Origin: Syntrophaceae bacterium | GTDB lineage: Bacteria > Desulfobacterota > Desulfomonilia > Desulfomonilales > Desulfomonilaceae | Length of the DNA stretch: 16,445 bases | NCBI GenBank assembly: GCA_014874425.1 | Contig: JACWAG010000098.1 | Location: 1-16,445, forward strand | Direction of reading: 5' to 3' | In this document: positions 1-6,374 of the stretch, piece after piece | How positions within the stretch are numbered: the stretch's first letter is position 1 | How the letters are laid out: every line of letters begins with the position of its first letter | Program-made: the position numbers and the translations under genes | The notes under the pieces: model-generated | Databases searched by the model: none | The model's input: the letters and a program-made list of their open reading frames with translations, nothing else | What the model was told of the DNA's origin: nothing

Positions 1-1
1 G

Positions 2-892
2 ATTTTCGGCGGGGATCGTGTAAAGATGATTATGGAACTGGTAGGTATGCAGGATGGCGAGCCCATCGAGCATAAGTACACATCGAAGGCCATTGAAAAC
101 GCCCAAAAGAAGGTTGAAGCCCACAACTTTGAAATTCGCAAACATCTCATCGAGTTCGACGATGTAATGAACAAACAGAGAGAGGTTGTTTACTCACAAC
201 GTAAATTCATCCTCTCCGGGTCTGATCTGAAGCTCACTGTCTTTGAAATGATTGAGGACCTTGGCGATGATATTGTAAGACGTTTCACCAACGAGAAGAC
301 ACATTTCGAAGACTGGGACATAACGGCACTTACTGACGCCTTGTACGCTCAGTTTGGAATCAAGTTCGAATTGGAACGACTTCCAGAGACGGAGCAGACA
401 GAAGTTGGAGTAGTTGATCATGTTGTCGAGATGGTCAAGGCCCAGTACGAGGAGAAAGAAAAGGAAATTACCTCACCGATCATGCGTGAACTGGAAAAGT
501 TCATGATGCTGCAGGCAGTTGATTCTCAATGGAAAGATCACCTTCTGAGCATGGATCACCTGAAAGAAGGTATTGGCCTTAGAGGCTATGGTCAGAGGGA
601 TCCGCTTAAGGAATACCAGAAAGAAGGATATGAACTCTTCCTGGATATGAGTTCGAGAATAAAAGAAGAATCAGTCCGCAACCTATTGCTAGTTAAATTG
701 GCGATGCAGAATGAATTAGAAGAGTTGAATGAGTCCAGGGAGAGAGAATTACAGGCGGTTCATTCAAATCTTACAGGTCCTGAGTCCGGGGTCGGGCCGA
801 CCCAAAGGACTACGGAGAAAATAGGCCGCAATGCTCCATGCCCTTGTGGTTCAGGAAAGAAATACAAGAAATGTTGTGGGAAAGCGGCCTGA
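2..892 (+). CDS. secA: Protein translocase subunit SecA, C-terminal part (5' end outside window)
   Basis: SecA is the ATPase motor that drives preproteins through the SecYEG channel. The frame is open from base 2, so the gene begins upstream; 296 residues remain. The fragment starts with IFGGDRVK, in the end of the motor region, and continues through the helical scaffold (IEFDDVMNKQREVVYSQR, then QWKDHLLSMDHLKEGIGLRGYGQRDPL in two pieces of the same helix pair). A charged linker follows. It ends in the SEC-C zinc motif, IGRNAPCPCGSGKKYKKCCG, with cysteines spaced C-x-C-x8-C-C. In characterised SecA this tail binds zinc and contacts SecB and the ribosome. The ATPase domains are not in the window. 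The next gene begins about 60 bases downstream on the same strand with no visible terminator, so the two may share a transcript. Identification is secure. Confidence 0.97.
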   Translation: MFGGDRVKMIMELVGMQDGEPIEHKYTSKAIENAQKKVEAHNFEIRKHLIEFDDVMNKQREVVYSQRKFILSGSDLKLTVFEMIEDLGDDIVRRFTNEKTHFEDWDITALTDALYAQFGIKFELERLPETEQTEVGVVDHVVEMVKAQYEEKEKEITSPIMRELEKFMMLQAVDSQWKDHLLSMDHLKEGIGLRGYGQRDPLKEYQKEGYELFLDMSSRIKEESVRNLLLVKLAMQNELEELNESRERELQAVHSNLTGPESGVGPTQRTTEKIGRNAPCPCGSGKKYKKCCGKAA

Positions 893-953
893 TCATACAT
901 GGACCGTCTTAAACCACAAGGCTCTCGTAAAGTGAATAATTCGGAGAAATGTG

Positions 954-1820
954 ATGCTCTCTTTTCAACGTGACCGTTTTGTGAATTCAGAAGATCTGGT
1001 ATTTCCATATTGTGACGATATTAGTGGGACTTTACGAGGATATCGTATATTCACCGCATGCGGGACTGTAAACGGTAGGATTTTCAGGCTCGAAGATCAC
1101 TTGAACCGTCTATATGACTCAGCGGCCCAAATTTATATGCAACCGCCGTGCTCTAGGGCGGAACTTACTCAAATACTCTTGGACCTTGTGGAACGCAATA
1201 AACGGGTAAGCTCTGAAAATCAGATAATTGACATCATTTTCAGCGGTGGGCTTCAAGGCGAGACCATGAAACAGTCTGGTAGGGGGGCCCATCTGTATAT
1301 CGTAGCGCAACCAATGGTAACTCCACCAAAGGAGTTTTATGACAACGGGGTCACTCTGGCGACATTTTCCCATCAACGGATGTTGCCGGGTGTCAAACTG
1401 CTTAATTACATCGGAGCTGTCATCGCCCATCAAACTGTTGTCCCGAAGTATAACGCTTATGACACCTTGTTTATCTGCCCTCAGGACAACAAATCCATAC
1501 TTGAAGGTTCCACTTTTAGTGTTTTCTTTGTTCTAAGAGGCGCCGAGATCGTTACTCCGCCTATGGATGGAAGGATCTTGGACAGTGTAACACGACGCGT
1601 AATTCTGGAATTACTGAACCTCAGCAAGGAAATTACCATAACCGAAAAACCGGTTACTCTGGATCAATTTCCGGATTTTGAAGAAGCGTTCCTGGCATCT
1701 ACAACCCGTAACGTTCTGCCCATGGTCAAGCTCGATGACAGAGTTGTTGGATCAGGCAGACCTGGGCCTGTGACGAAAAAGGTGATGAATATCCTGGATG
1801 AATATGTCCGCTCCTATTGA
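954..1820 (+). CDS. Class IV PLP-dependent aminotransferase (BCAT / D-amino acid transaminase / ADC lyase family)
   Basis: This is a fold-type IV pyridoxal-phosphate enzyme of 288 residues, the normal family length. The Schiff-base lysine is about residue 148 in PGVKLLNYIGAVIAHQ, matching the family's K-x-LNY pattern. The conserved glutamate lies in LEGSTFSVFFV (about residue 184), the usual EGST/EGSG motif near the cofactor. These motifs fix the family but not the substrate: branched-chain aminotransferase, D-amino acid transaminase and aminodeoxychorismate lyase (pabC) share them. A GTG at 951 is also in frame, but GGAG at 943-946 is only 4 bases from it and 7 bases from the ATG at 954, so 954 is chosen. 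The gene follows secA closely, with no functional link evident. No pabA/pabB or ilv gene is nearby to settle the specificity. Confidence 0.9.
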   Translation: MLSFQRDRFVNSEDLVFPYCDDISGTLRGYRIFTACGTVNGRIFRLEDHLNRLYDSAAQIYMQPPCSRAELTQILLDLVERNKRVSSENQIIDIIFSGGLQGETMKQSGRGAHLYIVAQPMVTPPKEFYDNGVTLATFSHQRMLPGVKLLNYIGAVIAHQTVVPKYNAYDTLFICPQDNKSILEGSTFSVFFVLRGAEIVTPPMDGRILDSVTRRVILELLNLSKEITITEKPVTLDQFPDFEEAFLASTTRNVLPMVKLDDRVVGSGRPGPVTKKVMNILDEYVRSY

Positions 1821-1960
1821 GCCTCGGGCGTGAATTGCTTTTAAGTTCCTTATTGTGAACAGGATAGTCATCGTAATCTCTTCCCTTGTGGGCTAATAAA
1901 TGAACATAAATGAAGAGTTACCATAATAAACCCTCTTATTATCTTCCTACAGAATTTCGC

Positions 1961-1990
1961 TTGACAGAAGTCGCTGCGTCGCAATATCTT
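1961..1990 (+). promoter_or_regulatory. Putative sigma-70 promoter for had
   Basis: A perfect -35 box TTGACA (1961-1966) is followed after 18 bases by TATCTT (1985-1990), a 4/6 match to the -10 consensus. It lies in a 268-base gap between the aminotransferase and had, and gives had its own promoter with a leader of about 90 bases. The -10 match is moderate. Confidence 0.5.
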
Positions 1991-2088
1991 ATATCTGTAA
2001 TTTCAAATATTTTGTGTCTAGAAAACGCTGGTTATTCCTCCAAGGATGAATGACCAATATTCCCGAGTCGGAATCAGGAGGTATTTAC

Positions 2089-3207
2089 GTGAGCGTGCCA
2101 GATAAAATACTAACATGGCAAATGGTAAAGGGGCCGACTTACGATGTTGATGCTCGCAAAGTCACTGCTCCGGGAGAATTGAAGAAAACGGAAATCCCTG
2201 TTCCGGAACTTTCAGCCGGTGAAGTTCTGGTAAAGATTGCCGGGTGTGGAGTTTGCCACACTGACATGTCCTATTTCTACGATGGTGTGCCGACCGTCAC
2301 AAAGCCACCTTTGACACTTGGCCATGAAATCGCGGGAACTGTTGTGGCTGCGGGCCCAGGGGCAGAATCCTGGGTCGGCAAAAACGTAATAGTGCCTGCA
2401 GTAATGCCATGCAATTCCTGTGGCATTTGTTCGAAAGGGCGGGGGAATCGTTGCCTGGCCCAAAAGATGCCTGGAAACTCCCTCGGTATTTATGGCGGTT
2501 TCTCCAGCCATATTCCTGTTCCGGCTGGTGATCTGTGCGTGATAGATGATTTAAAAGGCAGGCCGCTAGAGAATTATGCGGTTATCGCCGATGCGGCTAC
2601 GACCCCTTACCAGGCGGCGATTCGGGCCGACCTGAAAGCTGGGGACCCAGTGTTGATTACTGGAGTCACCGGTGGTGTAGGTGTGTACATGGCGCAAGTT
2701 GCTAAAGCTATGGGAGCCAGCCCGATTGTCGGAATGGCCCGTAGTGAAGAAAAGCTCAAAAGAGCGCTATCTCTCGGGGTGGACCATGTAATCGACACCA
2801 AAGGTAAGGATTTCAAGGCCATTCAGGAAGAATTCAAAACAATAGCCAAACAGTCCAAAGTTAGACACAACGTGGGATGGAAAATCTTTGAGTGTACTGG
2901 AGTAGGGGCTGCTCAAGACATAGCCTTGGGTCTTCTCGGTTTCATAGGAAAACTCATCATAGTGGGTTTCGGGATGCAGAAAAATACTTACAGCATGTCC
3001 AGACTAATGGCATTTGACGCTGAGATTATCGGCACATGGGGATGTCTGCCAAAATATTACCCGAAAGTACTGGAAATGGTCCAGTTCGGGAAGATCCAGA
3101 TTGATCCGTTGCTTGAGACCCGTCCGATGTCAACGATTAAACAGGCTTTTGAAGAAGCCCATAGCGGCGGACTCATGAAGAGGTTGGTGCTTACGCCGGA
3201 TTTCTGA
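2089..3207 (+). CDS. had: 6-hydroxycyclohex-1-ene-1-carbonyl-CoA dehydrogenase (zinc-dependent alcohol dehydrogenase)
   Basis: In anaerobic benzoyl-CoA degradation this enzyme oxidises the 6-hydroxy ring intermediate to the 6-oxo compound, just before hydrolytic ring opening. It is a cytoplasmic medium-chain dehydrogenase of 372 residues. The N-terminal start (ILTWQMV), VAGCGVCHTD-like motif, YFYDGVPTVTKPPLTLGHE, RGNRCLAQKMPGNS and RLMAFDAEIIGTWGCLP resemble what I recall of the Thauera Had / Geobacter BamQ family. Catalytic zinc ligands are expected at Cys56, His79 (GHE) and probably Asp168; structural zinc cysteines are 108, 111, 114 and 122. The Rossmann loop is GVTGGVG (192-198). An ATG at 2050 is also in frame, but AGGAGG at 2076-2081 sits 7 bases before GTG 2089, and this start matches the family N-terminus. 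After the second Rossmann strand the sequence is GMARSEEK, with no acidic residue, which would fit NADP rather than NAD (inference). No other benzoyl-CoA pathway gene is nearby, so a related dehydrogenase with another substrate remains possible. Confidence 0.82.
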   Translation: MSVPDKILTWQMVKGPTYDVDARKVTAPGELKKTEIPVPELSAGEVLVKIAGCGVCHTDMSYFYDGVPTVTKPPLTLGHEIAGTVVAAGPGAESWVGKNVIVPAVMPCNSCGICSKGRGNRCLAQKMPGNSLGIYGGFSSHIPVPAGDLCVIDDLKGRPLENYAVIADAATTPYQAAIRADLKAGDPVLITGVTGGVGVYMAQVAKAMGASPIVGMARSEEKLKRALSLGVDHVIDTKGKDFKAIQEEFKTIAKQSKVRHNVGWKIFECTGVGAAQDIALGLLGFIGKLIIVGFGMQKNTYSMSRLMAFDAEIIGTWGCLPKYYPKVLEMVQFGKIQIDPLLETRPMSTIKQAFEEAHSGGLMKRLVLTPDF

Positions 3208-3257
3208 CGAGCCTTTTTGTTTTCTCTAAGTTTTAAAACACTGTCGTTTCAACAATT

Positions 3258-3280
3258 AGCCTCCTTATGGGGGCTTTCTT
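3258..3280 (+). terminator. Intrinsic terminator after had
   Basis: AGCCTCC (3258-3264) can pair with GGGGGCT (3269-3275), with one G-U pair, around the loop TTAT. The stem is followed by TTTCTT-type U-rich sequence. It lies 50 bases after the had stop and would end a had-only transcript. Confidence 0.6.
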
Positions 3281-3371
3281 ATTGCCTAGCCATTAAGTAC
3301 GGCCTGCGATTTCAGGATTGAGTCGTCCCCCCAGGGAAATGGAAGAAATCCCCTCGCTTCACATTCAGTGG

Positions 3372-3392
3372 GGCATTCACTGCGTGAATGCC
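3372..3392. repeat. Perfect 9-bp inverted repeat at the end of the permease gene
   Basis: GGCATTCAC, the spacer TGC, then GTGAATGCC form a perfect hairpin spanning the stop codon of the minus-strand permease gene (stop at 3377-3379). There is no T-run on either side, so it is not a canonical intrinsic terminator. It may protect the mRNA 3' end or help termination. Confidence 0.6.
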
Positions 3393-4303
3393 ATCAGGAC
3401 GACAGAAAGAGAAACTATTGACAGCAATGTCGACAAAACTATGGCAGTGGTGGCCAAGTCCACATCGCTGTTCAGTTGAGATGAAAGAATATAATTTTGA
3501 GGCGAAGTCGGTAAAGCGAAGTATATCATCGCCACTTTAAAAGCCGTAGACGAGACTTGGAATATTTTCAGCAATATATAACCGACCATCGGCAGGACGA
3601 TCAACTTGAGCAGAGCTGCTATCAAGGCATTGCCTAAATGATCCTTAGATCTCGAAAATGTCAGGCTACCTCCAATTGAAATCAGAGCCAGAGGCAAGGA
3701 GAGTAACGATGTCAATTCGAAAGTTTTTGTGACGAAAGTAGGAAACGCTATCCCGAGTTTCGAGTAAAAAATCCCCGCCAGACATGCCAAAATCAGGGGA
3801 TTTGACACTATGGCCTTTGCCATGATCGCTGCGCGGTGATTTTTAGAACAACTCTCGCCTGAATACCAAATCATGCTTGACACGGCCAGAACGTTAATAA
3901 ATGGAATTACAAACCCTATCAGGATCCCGAACTGTCTTATTCCCTCTTCCCCAACCGCTGAAAGTATTATCGCTATTCCAATGTAGGAGCTGAAACGATA
4001 GCAACTCTGAGAGAATGAACCAACTTCATAATCAGGAACTCGAAACAGCCTCACAAAAAGTAGACTCATCAAGAAAACCAGAAAGACCGCACATAATACG
4101 CCCAGGATGAAAGCCCACTCGATGCCTGCCGCTGTCGAGGGCTTTCCTATTTTCCAAAACAGCAAGCAGGGGAAGAATATGTAGTAAATCAATTTGTCAG
4201 ATGCCTTGATGAAGGAATCATCAATCCATCCAATTCGTTTTAGGGCGCTCCCAAGGGTTATGATGGCAAATATTGGGAGCAAACTGTTGAGAATTAACAA
4301 CAC
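3377..4303 (-). CDS. AEC-family membrane permease (auxin efflux carrier / malate-type transporter family)
   Basis: This is a 308-residue, very hydrophobic protein of the AEC (Mem_trans) family of secondary transporters, which export or import small organic acids and related compounds across the inner membrane. The family's ten-helix layout is visible: an N-terminal half with helices from residue 1 (MLLILNSLLPIFAIITLGSAL), a central polar loop around GESCSKNHRAA, and a C-terminal half beginning with the typical VSNPLILACLAGIFY helix. Later helices include LLSLPLALISIGGSL and IALLKLIVLPMVGYILLK-like stretches. The substrate cannot be predicted from sequence. The start is a GTG at 4303 with AGGA 7 bases upstream. 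The strong terminator at 4469-4503 separates it from the methyltransferase gene, so it is probably transcribed alone from within 4304-4468, where I found no convincing promoter. Its closeness to had could mean transport of an aromatic acid, but that is speculation. Confidence 0.85.
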   Translation of the reverse strand: MLLILNSLLPIFAIITLGSALKRIGWIDDSFIKASDKLIYYIFFPCLLFWKIGKPSTAAGIEWAFILGVLCAVFLVFLMSLLFVRLFRVPDYEVGSFSQSCYRFSSYIGIAIILSAVGEEGIRQFGILIGFVIPFINVLAVSSMIWYSGESCSKNHRAAIMAKAIVSNPLILACLAGIFYSKLGIAFPTFVTKTFELTSLLSLPLALISIGGSLTFSRSKDHLGNALIAALLKLIVLPMVGYILLKIFQVSSTAFKVAMIYFALPTSPQNYILSSQLNSDVDLATTAIVLSTLLSIVSLSVVLMAFTQ

Positions 4304-4468
4304 TCTGAAATCCTAAGACTGTTTATAATTACGTGATGGCCAAAATAGTTAGTGGAATTGGTCTTCGAAACCTTTAGAGCCAATTGGGACGAATAGCGCC
4401 ACCGAACCACAAAAAAAGAAAGGGTTCGGAAGAAAAGGACAATGACATAGGCATACTGTTTCAGATCC

Positions 4469-4503
4469 AAAAAAAAACCCCCTACCACATATACGGTAGG
4501 GGG
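4469..4503 (-). terminator. Strong intrinsic terminator after the pth-methyltransferase pair
   Basis: On the minus strand CCCCCTACC pairs perfectly over 9 bp with GGTAGGGGG around an 8-base loop, followed directly by nine T residues (plus-strand A-run 4469-4477). It lies 27 bases past the methyltransferase stop codon, a textbook rho-independent terminator. Confidence 0.93.
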
Positions 4504-4529
4504 CTCTGTCCTACATTACAGAGAGATCA

Positions 4530-5222
4530 TTAGGCCTTTTCTGGCCTCTTGGCAACCGCAATGCGATAAATATCATAAACGTCATAAAGTTTAATATCGG
4601 TGAATCCGGACCTAGTAAGGTTCTCGATGATTTCCTCTCTTGTCTCATAGACGTCGCAAACCTCACCACGAGAGCCGAACAGGCCGACTAGACCGCCCGG
4701 TTTTAAAAAGTTGTACATACAAGAATAAATCATTGGGCGCATGTGGGGTTTGACATGGGGAATCATAAACGAGCTTATCACCTTGTCGAATTGGGTATCC
4801 GGATGATAGTCCTCAACTGAAGTAGCAAACAGGCATGTATTGCAAATACTTTTCTTCTTGGTCTTTTCTTCGGCGAGTTCAATCATGTGCGGGGACAAGT
4901 CGATTCCGACTACTTCCCGAGCTTGAGGCGCTGCGACTACCGTAGCGGAACCGGTTCCGCATCCAACATCGAGCACATGGTCACCCTTTTCGACTACAAG
5001 TTCTATTAGCTTACGCAGTCCTTTTCTATATCCCGGGTCCATGGACCATTGCAAATCATAACTCTTACGTCGGTACTTGTAATAGAGCTGAATAGCCCTT
5101 TCCGAAGGCATAAGCTTACATACATTAGTGCCTTGAATGTATGCTGTTCTAAGAGCTCTAATTATTGGTCTCAATAGTTTTTGAAGCGGAGCGTTATCTT
5201 CGCTCACCATAGTTTCATTCAT
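4530..5222 (-). CDS. Class I SAM-dependent methyltransferase
   Basis: This 230-residue cytoplasmic protein has the Rossmann-type S-adenosylmethionine fold. Motif I is HVLDVGCGTGSATVVA (about residues 82-97), and motif II is VVGIDLSPHMIELAEEK, whose aspartate would bind the SAM ribose. A post-motif region, FDKVISSFMIPHV, and a LKPGGLVGLFGS strand follow, as in the Methyltransf_11/25 group. The first ~75 residues form a basic helical extension containing YYKYRRKSYDLQW. The acceptor substrate is unknown; ubiquinone/menaquinone-type, lipid or small-molecule methylation are all possible. ATG 5222 is the first in-frame start because a stop lies four codons upstream; AGGGGG is 11 bases away. The gene follows pth by 82 bases on the same strand and shares its terminator, so the two are probably cotranscribed, though no functional link is obvious. 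Confidence 0.88.
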   Translation of the reverse strand: MNETMVSEDNAPLQKLLRPIIRALRTAYIQGTNVCKLMPSERAIQLYYKYRRKSYDLQWSMDPGYRKGLRKLIELVVEKGDHVLDVGCGTGSATVVAAPQAREVVGIDLSPHMIELAEEKTKKKSICNTCLFATSVEDYHPDTQFDKVISSFMIPHVKPHMRPMIYSCMYNFLKPGGLVGLFGSRGEVCDVYETREEIIENLTRSGFTDIKLYDVYDIYRIAVAKRPEKA

Positions 5223-5304
5223 TTGTGTGGTTACCCCCTACAAACGTTCCATAAGTTCAAATTCTTTTTGTAATACAAATAACATCTTTAGGCAAGAGAA
5301 AACC

Positions 5305-5931
5305 TCATTGAGGCGCCAGCGGCGCAATTTCAGCGTCCTTTACAGTATTAATCGTGTTACGAGCACCCTCTATGCCATCAGTAACAATCAATTTTGTCGC
5401 CTGGACACCTAAATCTATGAGACATTTTACAACTGGCGCTTCAGATGACTGAAACGAACTCAATACAAAGGCTTCCGCAGCCATTCCCTCTGGAGGTCTG
5501 CCTATTCCCAATCTGACTCGTATGAAATCCCTAAATCTTAGAGAGTCGGCTATCGAGCGGACTCCCTTGTGTCCACCATCTCCGCCGCCCGCTTTAATTC
5601 TGACTCGCCCAAGATTTATATCCAATTCGTCATGAATGACTATTAGCGATCCATAATTGATGTTGCGATTTGAAAGAATTTTATTGACGGCTTTGCCACT
5701 TAAATTCATGAACGTTTGGGGCTTTACGAGAATCAATTTGCGGTCCGCATATTCGGTGACGCAAGTGATGGCCTCATTTCTAACAGGAGACCACGTCGCT
5801 CCGAGAGCATAAGCCAAGGCGTCCAGCGTCATAAAACCGATATTGTGCCGGTGTTTGGAATATTTTGGTCCAGGATTGCCAAGACCAATCACAGCGAACA
5901 TTTTGCTATCACACTCATCCAACAACTTCAC
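5305..5931 (-). CDS. pth: Peptidyl-tRNA hydrolase
   Basis: Pth cleaves the ester bond of peptidyl-tRNAs that drop off the ribosome, recycling tRNA. All signature blocks are present: GLGNPGPKYSKHRHNIGFM, with substrate-contacting Asn19 and catalytic His29; KPQTFMNLSG; IHDELDI with catalytic-site Asp101; and AGGGDGGHKGVRSI. In the last block Lys122 replaces the asparagine of the E. coli enzyme, a change I believe is common outside enterobacteria. Length is 208 residues against about 190 for the family, because of ten extra residues before MFAVIGLGNPG and a short C-terminal tail. The GTG at 5931 is preceded by AAGGA at 7 bases, whereas the internal ATG (codon 11) has no ribosome site, so GTG is preferred. 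The common neighbours rplY and prs are absent; here pth heads the transcript and is divergent from the metallopeptidase gene. Confidence 0.96.
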   Translation of the reverse strand: MKLLDECDSKMFAVIGLGNPGPKYSKHRHNIGFMTLDALAYALGATWSPVRNEAITCVTEYADRKLILVKPQTFMNLSGKAVNKILSNRNINYGSLIVIHDELDINLGRVRIKAGGGDGGHKGVRSIADSLRFRDFIRVRLGIGRPPEGMAAEAFVLSSFQSSEAPVVKCLIDLGVQATKLIVTDGIEGARNTINTVKDAEIAPLAPQ

Positions 5932-5958
5932 ATTTATGTCCTTTTCTGTTAGAGCATC

Positions 5959-5987
5959 GTCTAATCTCGATTACTCAATCATGTCAA
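5959..5987 (-). promoter_or_regulatory. Possible promoter for pth
   Basis: On the minus strand a perfect TTGACA (plus coordinates 5982-5987) is followed at 17 bases by TTAGAC (5959-5964), a poor -10. It lies in the 68-base divergent gap between pth and the metallopeptidase gene. The -35 is strong and the -10 is weak, so this is tentative. Confidence 0.4.
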
Positions 5988-5999
5988 GCCTAATCTCCC

Positions 6000-6374
6000 A
6001 TGAATGAAATCTTATTCCAAGAAAAAGCGCTCGAAGCCCTGGAACAAATACCGGCGAATTTCCTTGAGCGCCTCGAAAATGTAGAAATCATCGTGGAGGA
6101 TTTTGCCAACCCAGACATTTTGAGGTCTTTAAACATAGATTCAAAATGGCATTTACTTGGGCTATACGTTGGGCATCCCTTAACAGAGCGCAGTTTTTTC
6201 CAGACAACCCTTCTCCCTGATCGTATTTACCTCTTTCGCTTGCCAATACTTCAATCTTATGAAGGTAAGATGAACATTGTGGAGGCTATCCGAGATGTGA
6301 TCGTGCATGAAATTGGTCACCATTTCGGTTTTAACGATGATGAACTGCTCGACATGACGGGGTCAACCATTTGA
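6000..6374 (+). CDS. Small zincin-like metallopeptidase-family protein (PF06262 type)
   Basis: This is a 124-residue soluble protein with the zinc-protease signature IVHEIGHHFGFNDDEL: His103, Glu104 and His107, then G110 and an aspartate at 113 or 114 as the likely third ligand (HExxHxxGxxD layout). It matches my picture of the small bacterial 'metallopeptidase family protein' group (PF06262), whose substrates are generally unknown. ATG 6000 is the first start after an in-frame stop at 5991; no clear ribosome-binding site precedes it. Its stop codon overlaps the TTG start of the histidine kinase (TTGA, 6371-6374), so the two are translationally coupled. That pairing could mean that the protein acts in the same signalling or envelope-stress route, which is inference only. 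Confidence 0.85.
   Translation: MNEILFQEKALEALEQIPANFLERLENVEIIVEDFANPDILRSLNIDSKWHLLGLYVGHPLTERSFFQTTLLPDRIYLFRLPILQSYEGKMNIVEAIRDVIVHEIGHHFGFNDDELLDMTGSTI

Noticed and set aside
2050..2088. N-terminal extension of had from ATG 2050
   Set aside because: The ideal ribosome site AGGAGG fits GTG 2089, and the family N-terminus begins there.
2046..2105. 19-codon leader ORF (ATG 2046) overlapping the had start
   Set aside because: AAGG directly abuts the ATG with no proper spacing, and the peptide has no attenuator-like residue run.
4294..4488. 64-codon minus-strand ORF between the methyltransferase and permease
   Set aside because: Its first codons are made from the loop and stem of the strong terminator, it has no ribosome-binding site, and it overlaps the permease start.
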